64,000 nucleotides of DNA, from assembly GCF_016765675.1 (NCBI RefSeq), contig NZ_JAESWB010000229.1, positions 1 to 64,000 on the forward strand, read 5' to 3'. A program made the position numbers and the translations under genes. Positions 1-10,985 of this stretch are shown piece after piece; within the stretch, counting starts at the first letter, position 1, and the number at the start of each line of letters is the position of its first letter. This DNA comes from Neobacillus paridis (lineage in GTDB: Bacteria > Bacillota > Bacilli > Bacillales > Cytobacillaceae). The notes beneath the pieces are model-generated. The model was not told the origin of the DNA, did not search any database, and saw only the letters and a list, made by a program, of their open reading frames with translations.

Positions 1-204
1 CTTATCTACATGTGTAAATAAGAGTCATCCGGTATTAGCTCCGGTTTCCCGAAGTTATCCCAGTCTTACAGGCAGGTTGCCCACGTGTTACTCACCCGTC
101 CGCCGCTAACCTTTAGGAGCAAGCTCCTAAAGGTTCGCTCGACTTGCATGTATTAGGCACGCCGCCAGCGTTCGTCCTGAGCCAGGATCAAACTCTCCAA
201 TAAA
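1..204 (-). rRNA. rrs: 16S ribosomal RNA, 5' end (partial)
   Basis: The reverse complement contains the universal 16S 5' motif AGAGTTTGATCCTGGCTCAG followed by the conserved start of the gene (GACGAACGCTGGCGGCGTGC). The V1 hairpin (117-136) and the start of V2 follow. The mature 5' end is placed at about 204 by analogy with the Bacillus TTTAT(T/C)GGAGAG start. The gene runs off the left edge, so only about the first 200 nt are present. It lies downstream of lysS on the same strand, as in B. subtilis. Confidence 0.97.
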
Positions 205-503
205 GTTCGAGTTGATTAGCTCATAAAATTTAACGTTGGCTTCATTTCGTTAGAAATGAATGATTATTGTTGTCCAGCTACAGCGCCCTAGCACCTAGTG
301 TCCTTCGCGCTCCGCCCTACGATAAGTCAACATCGAATTGCCTTCGGCTTCTTCGTGTTTCCTTTATCTCAGTTGGAGCACTCTAGGCCATACGGTGCTG
401 ACCAGGGTGCTTTCGCTTTTCTATGTTGACGTTTTTGTTTGTTTAGTTTTCAAAGAACAAAGCTATTATGTTGAATCAGTCTCATATTATCGCTCAAAGG
501 CGA
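205..503 (-). other. rRNA operon leader with long-range hairpin
   Basis: No protein gene is supported here. On the minus strand this is the transcribed leader between the rrn promoter and 16S. It holds a perfect 8-bp hairpin at 241-260 (TTCATTTC/GAAATGAA). A large fold pairs 282-289 with 404-411 and 290-295 with 394-399. A conserved GTTCTTTGAAAAC boxA-like leader motif lies at about 448-462 (minus strand). From memory, 271-420 resembles a family of dispersed Bacillus intergenic repeats that begin with a CCAGC..CAGCGCC motif and end with GCTTTCGCTTTTC. Confidence 0.6.
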
Positions 504-510
504 CTTTTTT

Positions 511-539
511 ATATTACCAGGTTATCAACTAAAAGTCAA
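511..539 (-). promoter_or_regulatory. rrn operon sigma-A promoter
   Basis: Minus strand: -35 TTGACT (539-534), 17-bp spacer, -10 TAATAT (516-511). An AT-rich stretch upstream (540-600) could act as an UP element. Transcription would start near 504 and run through the leader into 16S. Confidence 0.7.
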
Positions 540-689
540 TAATTTTTTCTTCTTTTTTAAAGAAGATCTATTGCCTGGCAACAACAAAAATTACTATACC
601 ATCATAAATAGTTTTCTGCAATAGTTTTTTATGGTAATAGTTATAGTTATAGTTGTAGTTGTAATTTTCACTATTCTGGATAAAGATGA

Positions 690-717
690 AAAAAGTGCCA
701 CAGGTGCGGCACTTTTT
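690..717 (-). terminator. terminator after lysS
   Basis: Inverted repeat AAAAAGTGCC (690-699) / GGCACTTTTT (708-717), just past the lysS stop. On the minus strand it ends in a T-run. It separates lysS from the rrn promoter. Confidence 0.85.
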
Positions 718-729
718 AATCCTAATATA

Positions 730-2268
<1,539 letters not shown>

Positions 2269-2276
2269 CTATCATT

Positions 2277-2305
2277 TTTATACATACTTCTAATATATTA
2301 CACAA
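2277..2305 (-). promoter_or_regulatory. lysS promoter
   Basis: Minus strand: -35-like TTGTGT (2305-2300), 17-bp spacer, -10 TATAAA (2282-2277). It lies between the dusB terminator and the lysS start, so lysS can be transcribed separately from the folate cluster. Confidence 0.5.
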
Positions 2306-2334
2306 ATTTTGCTTTTTAGACATCCCAAAGACCC

Positions 2335-2371
2335 TTTAAAAAAAACTGCCAGTGACAAAACTGGCAGTTTC
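2335..2371 (-). terminator. terminator after dusB
   Basis: Minus strand: AAACTGCCAG, an 8-nt loop, CTGGCAGTTT, then a run of T. It closes the folate/dusB transcription unit. Confidence 0.9.
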
Positions 2372-2420
2372 CTATAGGAACAAAGCTATTATAGAAAAAG
2401 AGTCTGTCAATGTCAACTTA

Positions 2421-3419
2421 TCAGACAATTGCCTGATTCTCTTCCCTGGCCTCTGCTTCCAGTATTAACTCGTTTAATAACGAACTTAATTGATCTCTTG
2501 TATGGCATTCATTAATCGCATTGCGAACCTTCGCATTGCCGCGGATTCCTTTTAAATACCAGGCGGCGTGTTTGCGCATCTCCCGAACGGCAATATCCTC
2601 GTTTTTCAAAGCGATTAAGCGATCCAGATGCAAGAGGCAAACATCGATTTTCTCACGGACAGATGGCTCACCACTCAGTTTTCCTGTTTCCAAGTACTGT
2701 ACCGTACGGTAAATCATCCATGGATTTCCAAGAGCGGCTCGGCCGATCATGACACCATCAGCACCAGTTTCATCAAGCATCCTTTTGGCATCCTGCGGGG
2801 TTTTCACATCTCCATTGCCAATTACCGGGATGTTAACGGCTTGTTTTACTTCGCGAATAATATCCCAATTCGCCTTGCCTTCATACATTTGTACCCGTGT
2901 TCTGCCATGAATCGCAACCGCTTGTCCACCTGCCCGTTCAACAGCCTGCGCGTTTTGAACCGCATAAACATGCTCCTCATCCCAGCCCATCCGCATTTTA
3001 ACCGTTACAGGCTTTTCTACAGCATCAACAACCGCAGCTACCATTTCATAGATTTTGTTTGGGTCTAAAAGCCATTTGGCCCCGGCATCACATTTTGTGA
3101 TCTTCGGGACAGGACAGCCCATGTTAATGTCGATAATGTCGGCGTTTGTATTCTGGTCGACAAATTTAGCCGCTTCAACCAGGGTTTCTTTTTCGCCGCC
3201 AAAAATCTGCAGGCTTAACGGCTTTTCCCGCTCATCAATATATAGCATATTCATGGTTTTTTCATTTTTAAACACAATCCCTTTGTCACTCACCATTTCG
3301 GCACAAACGAGGCCTGCGCCAAACTCTTTAACGGTTAAACGGAATGCAGAGTTACAGACCCCAGCCATTGGTGCGAGGACAACAGGGTTGTTCATTTCAA
3401 TCTTACCTATTTTTAGCAC
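2421..3419 (-). CDS. dusB: tRNA-dihydrouridine synthase B
   Basis: Flavin-dependent reduction of uridine to dihydrouridine in tRNA. At 332 residues it has family length. The N-terminal FMN-barrel motif APMAGV is at residues 16-21. The catalytic cysteine lies in the NMGCP motif (Cys102). HGRTR, GNGDV and MIGRAALGNPW follow in family order, with the helical tRNA-binding domain at the C-terminus. The start is GTG with AAGGAGCTGGTGAT directly upstream. It is the last gene of the folP-folB-folK-xre-dusB run, the same order as in B. subtilis. Confidence 0.96.
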   Translation of the reverse strand: MLKIGKIEMNNPVVLAPMAGVCNSAFRLTVKEFGAGLVCAEMVSDKGIVFKNEKTMNMLYIDEREKPLSLQIFGGEKETLVEAAKFVDQNTNADIIDINMGCPVPKITKCDAGAKWLLDPNKIYEMVAAVVDAVEKPVTVKMRMGWDEEHVYAVQNAQAVERAGGQAVAIHGRTRVQMYEGKANWDIIREVKQAVNIPVIGNGDVKTPQDAKRMLDETGADGVMIGRAALGNPWMIYRTVQYLETGKLSGEPSVREKIDVCLLHLDRLIALKNEDIAVREMRKHAAWYLKGIRGNAKVRNAINECHTRDQLSSLLNELILEAEAREENQAIV

Positions 3420-3467
3420 ATCACCAGCTCCTTAATCTTCCTTGTCACCCAGGCACCTATAGCTTTG

Positions 3468-3674
3468 CTATTCTTTCGGTGCCAAATCCTCGATCGATAT
3501 TTTTAAACTATGTGCAATCCTTACTAGCAGCTCCTCGGTGGGCAGACGATTTCCTCGTTCAATTTCACCTAAGATGGATACTGAGACCCCCAGTTCCTTC
3601 GAAAAGCCCTCCTGAGTATATCCCTTTAGCTTCCGATATGCCCGAATCCGTCTTCCCCATTTTTCCGCTTCCAT
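3468..3674 (-). CDS. small XRE-family helix-turn-helix protein (YazB-like)
   Basis: A 68-residue protein that is almost entirely one HTH_3/XRE domain. The recognition region reads GYTQEGFSKELGVSVSILGE. It overlaps the 3' end of folK by 49 bp in another frame. AAGGAG inside folK, 7 nt before the ATG, supports the start. Position and size match B. subtilis YazB between folK and dusB. Its DNA target is unknown. The tight overlap implies co-transcription with the folate genes. Confidence 0.85.
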   Translation of the reverse strand: MEAEKWGRRIRAYRKLKGYTQEGFSKELGVSVSILGEIERGNRLPTEELLVRIAHSLKISIEDLAPKE

Positions 3675-4153
3675 AATCGGACTCCTTCTCTATCAGGTAA
3701 TTCATCCAACAGTATTGAAATAGGCTGTTCCATACCAACCATCTTATATTCCGGCTTCATTTCCAAAAGCGGCACTAATACAAATGCCCGTTCCTTCATC
3801 CTGGGATGGGGAACAATTAGTTTCACATGATTAATATTTTCTTGATTAAATGCCAGAATGTCAAGGTCAATTGTCCGTGGTCCCCACCTTATTTCCCTCT
3901 TTCTTCCAAGTTCTAATTCAATCGTTAAACATCGGTCTAATAATTCCAGCGCATCTAAATCTGTCTCTATCTCGATCACCATGTTTAAAAATGGATCCTG
4001 GTTCTCATATCCGACAGGGTCTGTCTCGTAAATGGAGGAGTAATTTACCAACTCGATATCCGGGGAGCTTGTCAATTTTTTGATTGCCGTAAGCAACTGT
4101 TCAAGACGATTACCAACATTAGAACCGAGAGCAATAATGGATACGTTTTTCAT
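3626..4153 (-). CDS. folK: 2-amino-4-hydroxy-6-hydroxymethyldihydropteridine pyrophosphokinase
   Basis: Transfers pyrophosphate from ATP to 6-hydroxymethyl-7,8-dihydropterin, giving the pterin substrate of FolP. At 175 residues it has family length. Signatures are ALGSNVGNR at the N-terminus, YETDPVGYENQDPFLNMV, and the HPPK hallmark RWGPRTIDLDIL near residue 95. It follows folB with a 2-nt gap and overlaps the downstream xre gene, as expected for a folate operon. Confidence 0.96.
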   Translation of the reverse strand: MKNVSIIALGSNVGNRLEQLLTAIKKLTSSPDIELVNYSSIYETDPVGYENQDPFLNMVIEIETDLDALELLDRCLTIELELGRKREIRWGPRTIDLDILAFNQENINHVKLIVPHPRMKERAFVLVPLLEMKPEYKMVGMEQPISILLDELPDREGVRLWKRKNGEDGFGHIGS

Positions 4154-4155
4154 GC

Positions 4156-4515
4156 CTATCTACCCCTTGTAATTTCCACAGCAACAGAATCATAATGACC
4201 AGGTATCGGCGGATCAGGTTTCGTCACCTTCACCGTTACCTCTTGAACAAGCGTAAATTGATTTAACACTCCAGCAGCAATTTTTTCCGCTACAGATTCA
4301 ACTAATTTATAAGGTTTTCCTTCAACAATTTCTTTACACAATTGATATAACTCCCCGTAATGAACCGAGTGTTCCAATTTATCCGTTTCACCTGCCTGCT
4401 TCAGATCGAGAAATACGATTAAATCAACGGAAAAGCGCTGTCCAAGTACTTTTTCCTCAGGAAAAACCCCATGGTAACCGTAAAACTCCATTCCGTTCAC
4501 ATAAATTTTATCCAA
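4156..4515 (-). CDS. folB: dihydroneopterin aldolase
   Basis: Cleaves 7,8-dihydroneopterin to 6-hydroxymethyldihydropterin and glycolaldehyde. Family motifs include GMEFYGYHGVFPEE at the N-terminus, then LVESVAEKIA, and KPDPPIPGHYDSVAVEI at the C-terminus. The start is set at a TTG (4515) because the sequence then begins MDKIYVNGMEFYGYHG like Bacillus FolB, with GGGTGA 5 nt upstream. The in-frame GTG at 4524 abuts that motif too closely. The start overlaps the folP stop by 8 bp, pointing to translational coupling. Length is 119 residues. Confidence 0.95.
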   Translation of the reverse strand: MDKIYVNGMEFYGYHGVFPEEKVLGQRFSVDLIVFLDLKQAGETDKLEHSVHYGELYQLCKEIVEGKPYKLVESVAEKIAAGVLNQFTLVQEVTVKVTKPDPPIPGHYDSVAVEITRGR

Positions 4516-5356
4516 AGTTTTCACCCTTCCCCATCATCGCATCCATCATTTTTGCCATTCGGCTCATTTCCTTCACATCGTGGACCCGAATCATTTGGCA
4601 ACCTTTTTGGATTCCATAGCAAATGGTTGCCCCGGTTCCTTCCATTCTTTCATTAACGGGAAGATCCAACGCCTCACCAATCATTCTTTTTCGTGAAGTA
4701 GCCAATAATACAGGGTATCCGAGCATGACCAGCTTATCTAAATTCTGCATCATCAAAATGTTTTCGTGATAATCTTTAGCAAAGCCTATTCCCGGGTCAA
4801 GAATAATTTTTTCATCCTTCACACCGGCTTTCTTGGCAATCGTAATGCTCTCAAATATATCGTTAATGACGTCCCGGACAAAATTCTGATAATTTCGCTC
4901 ACGACGATTATGCATCAAGATAATCGGTACATCATATTTTGCCGCAACAGCTGCCATTTGCTCGTCCGCCTTGGCTCCCCAAACATCATTGATCATATGG
5001 GCGCCTGCTTCTATGGCTTGCTTGGCTACCGCCGCTTTATAAGTATCAATCGACAGAGGAACATCCACATGCTTGGCTACCGCTTCAATCACCGGAATGA
5101 CCCGTTTTAACTCCTCTTCTGCTGAGACAGCGGCAAATCCCGGACGTGTTGATTCTCCGCCAATATCAATAATATCCGCCCCATTTGCGACCATTTCCTT
5201 TGCATGTTCTACCGCTAGTTCTACCTCATTAAATTTACCGCCATCCGAAAAGGAATCAGGTGTTACGTTCAAAATCCCCATGACATAAGTCTTTTTTGAA
5301 AAATCTAACGTATATGAGCCACAATAAATGACTTCCTCTGCTTCCTTCAATTTCAT
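4508..5356 (-). CDS. folP: dihydropteroate synthase
   Basis: Condenses hydroxymethyldihydropterin pyrophosphate with p-aminobenzoate; it is the sulfonamide target. The 282-residue TIM barrel shows GILNVTPDSFSDGG (about residues 27-40), DIGGESTRPG, INDVWG, DPGIGFAK and GTGATICYGI. The ATG has GGGGGATGAATT in front. It heads the folate gene run here. In B. subtilis the p-aminobenzoate genes pabB-pabA-pabC lie between cysK and folP; here that interval is only about 110 bp and holds the cysK terminator. Confidence 0.96.
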   Translation of the reverse strand: MKLKEAEEVIYCGSYTLDFSKKTYVMGILNVTPDSFSDGGKFNEVELAVEHAKEMVANGADIIDIGGESTRPGFAAVSAEEELKRVIPVIEAVAKHVDVPLSIDTYKAAVAKQAIEAGAHMINDVWGAKADEQMAAVAAKYDVPIILMHNRRERNYQNFVRDVINDIFESITIAKKAGVKDEKIILDPGIGFAKDYHENILMMQNLDKLVMLGYPVLLATSRKRMIGEALDLPVNERMEGTGATICYGIQKGCQMIRVHDVKEMSRMAKMMDAMMGKGENFG

Positions 5357-5430
5357 AATTCATCCCCCTGTTGTTAAAACTTTTCACTGTTTTTATCATA
5401 CATGAAATTCATATGAGAATCATTTTTTCA

Positions 5431-5458
5431 TAAAAAAAAGGCCGGTAGCCACCGACCC
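5431..5458 (-). terminator. terminator after cysK
   Basis: Minus strand: GGTCGGTggcTACCGGCC followed by eight T. It lies between cysK and folP, so folP probably has its own promoter in 5357-5430. I saw a TATGAT -10 there but no good -35. Confidence 0.88.
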
Positions 5459-5469
5459 TTTATTATTTC

Positions 5470-6396
5470 CTATTCTGCATCATACTGATACAACGCTGTA
5501 CTTAAATAACGTTCGCCATTATCTGGAATAATGGCCAGTACCTTTTTGCCTTTGCCAAGTTCCTTTGCCACTTTTAATGCAGCATGCACAGCGGCACCGG
5601 AAGAAATACCGCCTAAAATTCCTTCTTCTCTGGCTGCGCGGCGGGATGCAGCGAATGCTTCATCAGTACTTACTTGAATGATTTCATCATAAATTTGCGT
5701 ATTTAAGGTGTCAGGCACAAATCCGGCTCCGAGCCCTTGAAGCTTGTGAGGACCTGGTTTTCCGCCCGATAGAACAGGTGAATCCTGTGGTTCAACCGCA
5801 ACTATTTTGATATTTGGAAACTTTTCACGGAGGACGCTTCCTGCACCAGAGATGGTTCCGCCTGTACCGATTCCGGCAACAAAGGCATCAAGCTGGTCCA
5901 TTTGTTCAGCAATCTCTTTTCCTGTTGTTCTTTTGTGAACCTCTGGATTTGCTTCGTTCTTAAACTGTTGCGGCATAAAATAGCCATTCTCGGCGGCCAA
6001 TGCTTCTGCTTTGGCAATTGCCCCTTTCATTCCTTCTGGTCCAGGTGTTAACACAAGCTCGGCACCGTAAGCGCGAAGCAGATTCCGCCTTTCCAAACTC
6101 ATCGTCTCCGGCATCACAAACACGGCTTTGTAGCCTTTTGCTGCAGCAACCATGGCCAAACCGATTCCCGTATTACCACTAGTTGGTTCAATAATGGTAT
6201 CTCCCGGTTTAATCTGTCCCTTTTCCTCGGCTGCTTCAATCATCGCTAACCCGATCCGGTCCTTCACACTGCTTCCTGGGTTAAAATATTCCAGCTTTAA
6301 GTAAACCTCAGCGCTGTTTTCATCTGTTATTCTGTTTAGCTTTACAATTGGTGTTTGGCCAATTAAATCAGTCACCGAATTGGCAATACGTCCCAT
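5470..6396 (-). CDS. cysK: cysteine synthase A (O-acetylserine thiol-lyase)
   Basis: PLP enzyme making cysteine from O-acetylserine and sulfide. The 308-residue protein has GSSVKDRIG with the PLP lysine at residue 45, the substrate loop [10 protein letters not shown], the phosphate-binding GTGGTISG, and [11 protein letters not shown] near the C-terminus. The ATG has GAGGTG about 10 nt upstream. It has its own promoter and terminator, so it is probably monocistronic. The B. subtilis yacD gene between hslO and cysK is missing. Confidence 0.97.
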   Translation of the reverse strand: MGRIANSVTDLIGQTPIVKLNRITDENSAEVYLKLEYFNPGSSVKDRIGLAMIEAAEEKGQIKPGDTIIEPTSGNTGIGLAMVAAAKGYKAVFVMPETMSLERRNLLRAYGAELVLTPGPEGMKGAIAKAEALAAENGYFMPQQFKNEANPEVHKRTTGKEIAEQMDQLDAFVAGIGTGGTISGAGSVLREKFPNIKIVAVEPQDSPVLSGGKPGPHKLQGLGAGFVPDTLNTQIYDEIIQVSTDEAFAASRRAAREEGILGGISSGAAVHAALKVAKELGKGKKVLAIIPDNGERYLSTALYQYDAE

Positions 6397-6445
6397 AATA
6401 AAGGCACCTCTATTCCGAGTATTTTTATTGGTTTTATATACTTAT

Positions 6446-6474
6446 AATTTAGCAATTTTACCTTGTCTTGTCAA
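6446..6474 (-). promoter_or_regulatory. cysK promoter
   Basis: Minus strand: perfect -35 TTGACA (6474-6469), 17-bp spacer, weak -10 TAAATT (6451-6446). The interval to the cysK ATG is AT-rich. A regulator such as CymR is plausible from B. subtilis, but I could not identify a box with confidence. Confidence 0.5.
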
Positions 6475-6549
6475 TTATTTTTAACGGAAATTTCAGATAT
6501 AAAAGAAGCACAGAAGTACATTCTCCTATGCTAAGATGTTTTGATCTAT

Positions 6550-7428
6550 TTAATTGGCTTCCTGCGCCAATTGTTCTAACTCCTCTTTGGAATAATGATA
6601 TTTTTCATTACAGAAGTGGCAATGGGCTTCTGCCCCTCCATCTTCCTCAATCATTGCCATTATTTCCTGCCTTCCTAACCCGACAATGGCATCTGCAAAA
6701 CGTTGCTTGGAGCAAGTACATTGGAACCGTACCGGCATCGTTTCAATAATTTTGACGTGCTCCTTACCGAAAAGTTCCGCCAAGATTTCCTCAGGAGTTA
6801 ACCCTTGTTCAATCAATGTTGAAATTGGCGCGATCGTTTGAAGCCGCTGCTCCAATTTAGCAATGACCGAATCCTCGGTTCCGGGCATGATTTGCAAAAT
6901 AAAGCCGCCGGCAGCCAGAATTGTATCATCCGGATTTACTAACACCCCAACACCGACAGAGGATGGTGTCTGTTCTGAAGTAGCAAAGTAATAAGTGAAA
7001 TCCTCCCCTAATTCACCGGAAACGAGCGGAACCTGGCCGGAAAAAAAATCCCGCAGACCGATATCCTTGACAACGGACAGCATTCCATTCGTGCCAACCG
7101 CACGGCGGACATCAAGCTTCCCGTGCTCATTTGATTCAAAATCCACCTGAGGGTTGGTTACATAACCACGGACCTCACCTTTGGCATTACTATCAACAAG
7201 AATTGGACCAAGCGGCCCGCCACCGTCAATTTTTATCGTTAGTTTTTCATCACCTTTTAACATCGCCCCCATCATGACCCCTGCGGTCATCGCACGGCCA
7301 AGCGCGGCGGAAGCAGTCCGCCAGGTTTGATGACGACGCTGCGCTTCACTTATTATTTCCGTTGTCCGCACCGCATATGCACGAATCATTCCATCATAAG
7401 CTAACGCCTTAACTAAATAATCCTTCAA
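6550..7428 (-). CDS. hslO: Hsp33 redox-regulated chaperone
   Basis: Cytosolic holdase activated by oxidation and unfolding. The 292-residue protein ends in the redox-switch zinc site: C237-x-C239 (CTCSKQRF) and C270-x2-C273 (CHFC). All four zinc ligands are present. The N-terminal domain has the expected [20 protein letters not shown] and DGGGPLGPI signatures. The start is TTG at 7428, preceded by a strong GGAGGGTGA. It sits between coaX and cysK, as in Bacillus except that yacD is absent. Confidence 0.96.
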   Translation of the reverse strand: MKDYLVKALAYDGMIRAYAVRTTEIISEAQRRHQTWRTASAALGRAMTAGVMMGAMLKGDEKLTIKIDGGGPLGPILVDSNAKGEVRGYVTNPQVDFESNEHGKLDVRRAVGTNGMLSVVKDIGLRDFFSGQVPLVSGELGEDFTYYFATSEQTPSSVGVGVLVNPDDTILAAGGFILQIMPGTEDSVIAKLEQRLQTIAPISTLIEQGLTPEEILAELFGKEHVKIIETMPVRFQCTCSKQRFADAIVGLGRQEIMAMIEEDGGAEAHCHFCNEKYHYSKEELEQLAQEAN

Positions 7429-7492
7429 AAAATCACCCTCCGAATTTCTTCGTGAATCATGGTTAAAATTGCCCGTGCTTCCACTAATCCTA

Positions 7493-8272
7493 TCATTCTT
7501 TAGAATTCCCCAAATTTCGTTTATAGATGAGCTGCAAGCCCTTTAACGTTAAAAATGGGTCGACCACATCAATCACATTTGTTTCATTAGCAATTAACGG
7601 GGCCAAACCGCCTGTTGCAATCACTTTCGGTTTGGTTTTACTTTGCTCCGACATCCGTTTAACAATTCCTTCAACTTGCCCGACATAACCATAGACAATC
7701 CCTGCTTGCATGGCAGCGACTGTGTTTTTCCCAATTACCCCCTCGGGACGGGCGATTTCAATCCGCGGCAATTTGGCCGCTTTTGAGTATAATGCTTCAG
7801 TGGAAATACCAATTCCGGGGGCAATTGCTCCGCCTAAATATTGCCGATCCTCATTAACATAGCAATATGTTGTTGCCGTGCCAAAATCAACAATAATAAG
7901 CGGGCTGCCATATTCATGGATCGCTGCCACTGCATTGACAATGCGGTCAGCACCAACTTCCCTAGGGTTTTCATATTTGATGTTTAAGCCTGTTTTAATG
8001 CCAGGGCCAACAATCAGCGGTTTTAGCTGAAAATATTTTTGGCACATCCGTTCCAAGGCCAGCATGATCGGCGGTACAACGGAAGAAATAATAATCCCAT
8101 CAATGTCGGAAAAACGAAGCCCGGCATGTTCAAACAACGCTTTAATACTCATGCCAAATTCATCTTCCGTACGATTTCGGCTTGTTTCAATCCGCCAATG
8201 AAATTTTAACTGATCACCTTTATAAACACCGAGCACCGTATTGGTATTCCCCACGTCAAAAACAAATATCAA
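7493..8272 (-). CDS. coaX: type III pantothenate kinase
   Basis: Phosphorylates pantothenate, the first step of CoA synthesis, and is not feedback-inhibited like CoaA. The ASKHA-fold protein of about 259 residues has [13 protein letters not shown] (phosphate 1 motif), [36 protein letters not shown] and [11 protein letters not shown] prefer the TTG start at 8272 because the protein then begins MIFVFDVGN as usual. A GTG at 8281 is also in frame and neither has a strong ribosome binding site. It lies directly after ftsH, as in B. subtilis. Confidence 0.94.
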   Translation of the reverse strand: MIFVFDVGNTNTVLGVYKGDQLKFHWRIETSRNRTEDEFGMSIKALFEHAGLRFSDIDGIIISSVVPPIMLALERMCQKYFQLKPLIVGPGIKTGLNIKYENPREVGADRIVNAVAAIHEYGSPLIIVDFGTATTYCYVNEDRQYLGGAIAPGIGISTEALYSKAAKLPRIEIARPEGVIGKNTVAAMQAGIVYGYVGQVEGIVKRMSEQSKTKPKVIATGGLAPLIANETNVIDVVDPFLTLKGLQLIYKRNLGNSKE

Positions 8273-8343
8273 GTTTATCACTCACTTTTAAATAGAATTT
8301 TCTTATTTACATGCAAACATAATACCATAATTTAAATTGGTTG

Positions 8344-8376
8344 AAAAAAAAAGAGGGCTTCATGCGAAGCTCTCTT
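8344..8376 (-). terminator. terminator after ftsH
   Basis: Minus strand: AGAGAGCTTC-GCAT-GAAGCCCTCT with one mismatch, followed by a run of T, 8 nt past the ftsH stop. It partly separates ftsH from coaX. Confidence 0.82.
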
Positions 8377-8383
8377 TGCGATA

Positions 8384-10342
8384 TTATTTATAGTCAATTT
8401 CATCAGGAGGGGTATCGAGGAATGATTTCTCCTCGTCAGGCTCCTCGTCCTTCTTTTTGTTAATATTAACTTTCAGGTCATCCTGCTTTTTGGTGCCAAC
8501 TTTAACGGTTGCCAATTCTTCAGGATTTTCCGGTAAGTGGCCATGATCTACTAAATATTTAATTTGTTCTGCATTTAGTGTTTCTACCTCAAGCAAGGTG
8601 TTGGCAATCAAATCAAGCTTATCGCGGTTCTCGATAAGAATCTTTTTACATCTTTCGTAAGATTCCTTAATAAATCGTTGAATCTCAAGGTCGATTTCAT
8701 AAGCAATCGCATCCGAATAATTTTGTTCATTGCCGATATCGCGCCCGAGAAATACTTGACCACCTGATTGTTGACCAAACTGTAATGGACCAAGCTTATC
8801 ACTCATCCCAAATTCCGTCACCATTCGGCGGGCAATACCGGTCGCCCGCTGGAAGTCATTATGGGCTCCCGTACTTACTTCGCCAAAAACAATTTCCTCT
8901 GAGACACGGCCGCCTAATAAGCCGACAATTTTATCTAACAGTTCTGGTTTAGTCATGAAGTAACGGTCTTCTTTTGGAAGCATGACCGCATAACCGCCAG
9001 CCTGTCCCCGTGGAACAATGGTAACCTTATGAACCATTTCGGCCTCATCCAATACTAAACCGATAACCGTATGACCTGCTTCGTGGAAAGCGACAATCCG
9101 GCGTTCTTTTTCGGAGATCACCCGGCTCTTTTTCGCCGGACCGGCAATGACCCGGTCAGTTGCCTCATCAATATCAACCATATCTATTTTCTTTTTATTT
9201 TGCCGCGCCGCTACAAGGGCTGCTTCATTTAATAGGTTCTCTAAATCGGCACCGGAGAACCCTGGTGTCCGCATCGCAATATTTCTTAAGTTCACCGATT
9301 CGTCTAAAGGCTTATTGCGGGCATGAACGCGCAGTACTGCTTCACGACCATTAACATCAGGACGGTCAACCGTAATTTGCCGGTCAAAACGGCCTGGACG
9401 CAGTAAGGCTGGGTCCAAAATATCAGGACGGTTGGTAGCAGCAATGATAATAATTCCTTCATTTGCCCCAAATCCATCCATTTCGACAAGCAATTGGTTT
9501 AACGTCTGCTCGCGCTCATCATGGCCACCGCCGAGACCGGCTCCACGCTGACGGCCAACAGCATCAATCTCATCGATAAAAATAATACAAGGAGCATTTT
9601 TCTTTGCATTCTCGAACAAGTCACGTACACGGGACGCCCCGACCCCAACGAACATTTCAACAAAATCAGAACCGCTGATGGAGAAGAATGGAACCCCTGC
9701 TTCACCCGCAACTGCACGGGCAAGCAATGTTTTACCGGTCCCTGGAGGTCCAACAAGAAGAACCCCTTTAGGAATCCGTGCCCCCAGTTCAGAGAATTTC
9801 CGCGGGTCTTTTAAGAACTCCACTACTTCGATAAGCTCAGCTTTTTCTTCATCAGCACCAGCAACATCTCTAAAACGGACCTTTTTCTTGTCATCATTAT
9901 AAAGCTTTGCCTTGGATTTACCGAAGTTCATCACACGGCTGCCTCCGCCTTGAGCCTGGTTTAATAAGAAGAAGAATAAAATAAAGATAATCACAAACGG
10001 AATAATCGAAGTAAAGAAGGTAACCCAGCCGCTTGTTTCCTTCGCCGGCATTACTTCAACCTTGGAACCAGCCTTATCAATCCGGTCAAGGATTTTCTCA
10101 CTGTTTGGGATATAAGTGATGAATTTTTTATTACCTGCTTCCAATTCACCACGCACTTCAAATACACCGCGCTCAGGCTGTATTGAAAAAGATTTGACAC
10201 CATTATTTTCTAATTGTTGAACAAATTTGTCATATGAAATATGATCGGTTGGCTCATTGCTTCCATTGAAGAAACTAACGACGCCGATAATAACTAAAAA
10301 TATCAATAAATAAAAGATGGTGTTACGGAAAATCCGATTCAT
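8384..10342 (-). CDS. ftsH: ATP-dependent membrane zinc metalloprotease FtsH
   Basis: Membrane-anchored AAA+ protease for membrane-protein quality control and regulator turnover. In 652 residues: TM1 at about 8-25, an extracytoplasmic domain, TM2 at about 109-128, Walker A GPPGTGKT (198-205), Walker B IIFIDEID (253-260), [22 protein letters not shown], and the zinc-binding HEAGH (420-424). The charged C-terminal tail is typical for Bacillus. The start is ATG with a purine-rich GGGAGGAGG upstream. It has its own promoter and terminator between hpt and coaX. Confidence 0.98.
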   Translation of the reverse strand: MNRIFRNTIFYLLIFLVIIGVVSFFNGSNEPTDHISYDKFVQQLENNGVKSFSIQPERGVFEVRGELEAGNKKFITYIPNSEKILDRIDKAGSKVEVMPAKETSGWVTFFTSIIPFVIIFILFFFLLNQAQGGGSRVMNFGKSKAKLYNDDKKKVRFRDVAGADEEKAELIEVVEFLKDPRKFSELGARIPKGVLLVGPPGTGKTLLARAVAGEAGVPFFSISGSDFVEMFVGVGASRVRDLFENAKKNAPCIIFIDEIDAVGRQRGAGLGGGHDEREQTLNQLLVEMDGFGANEGIIIIAATNRPDILDPALLRPGRFDRQITVDRPDVNGREAVLRVHARNKPLDESVNLRNIAMRTPGFSGADLENLLNEAALVAARQNKKKIDMVDIDEATDRVIAGPAKKSRVISEKERRIVAFHEAGHTVIGLVLDEAEMVHKVTIVPRGQAGGYAVMLPKEDRYFMTKPELLDKIVGLLGGRVSEEIVFGEVSTGAHNDFQRATGIARRMVTEFGMSDKLGPLQFGQQSGGQVFLGRDIGNEQNYSDAIAYEIDLEIQRFIKESYERCKKILIENRDKLDLIANTLLEVETLNAEQIKYLVDHGHLPENPEELATVKVGTKKQDDLKVNINKKKDEEPDEEKSFLDTPPDEIDYK

Positions 10343-10379
10343 CTCTTACCTCCTCCCGCGTTAAAACAGACTATATAAA

Positions 10380-10409
10380 ATAGTATCATAGAAAATCTTA
10401 CAAATTCAA
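10380..10409 (-). promoter_or_regulatory. ftsH promoter
   Basis: Minus strand: -35 TTGAAT (10409-10404), 18-bp spacer, -10 TACTAT (10385-10380), in the 97-bp gap between hpt and ftsH. Confidence 0.55.
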
Positions 10410-10439
10410 GAAAATACACTTGCTTCCAATGGCTATCAT

Positions 10440-10985
10440 TTAATCGTTATTGCTATATACTTCAGGTTTTAGCACTCCAATATATGGAAGGTTTCGATAC
10501 TTCTCCATGTAATCCAATCCATAGCCGACGACAAATTCATCCGGAACGATAAACCCGACATAATCGGCTTTGATGTTACTCTTTCTCCCCGCCGGTTTAT
10601 CAAGCAAGGTCACAATTTTAATCGATTTTGCCTTGCGGTACTTAAATAAATCGACTAAATAACTCAAAGTAAGACCGCTGTCAATAATATCCTCGATAAT
10701 TAAAATATCTCTGCCTTCAACAGATGTATCCAAATCTTTGAGGATTTTTACTTCTCCGGAAGAAACAACAGCATTGCCATAGCTGGAAACATCCATAAAG
10801 TCCATTTCCAAATAACAATCCATTCGCTTTAATAAATCAGCCATAAACGGCATAGCACCCTTTAAAACGCCGATGGCAAGCGGAAAGCGATCATGATATT
10901 CCTCTGTTAATTGGGCTGCCAACTCCTTTATTTTTTCTTGAATCTCGTCCTCTGTTACTAGTACCTTTTCAATATCGTGTTTCAT
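10440..10985 (-). CDS. hpt: hypoxanthine-guanine phosphoribosyltransferase
   Basis: Purine salvage enzyme converting hypoxanthine or guanine plus PRPP to IMP or GMP. At 181 residues it has family length. The PRPP-binding motif [12 protein letters not shown] is near residues 96-107, with [22 protein letters not shown] and [15 protein letters not shown]. It overlaps the tilS stop by 4 bp (ATGA), the same coupled arrangement as B. subtilis tilS-hprT. Confidence 0.97.
   Translation of the reverse strand: MKHDIEKVLVTEDEIQEKIKELAAQLTEEYHDRFPLAIGVLKGAMPFMADLLKRMDCYLEMDFMDVSSYGNAVVSSGEVKILKDLDTSVEGRDILIIEDIIDSGLTLSYLVDLFKYRKAKSIKIVTLLDKPAGRKSNIKADYVGFIVPDEFVVGYGLDYMEKYRNLPYIGVLKPEVYSNND

Noticed and set aside
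338..532. 64-codon plus-strand frame in the rrn leader
   Set aside because: It is antisense to the rRNA leader and promoter, has no ribosome binding site and no protein-like features.
9521..9902. Plus-strand frames inside ftsH
   Set aside because: Antisense shadows of the AAA+ domain with no start signals.
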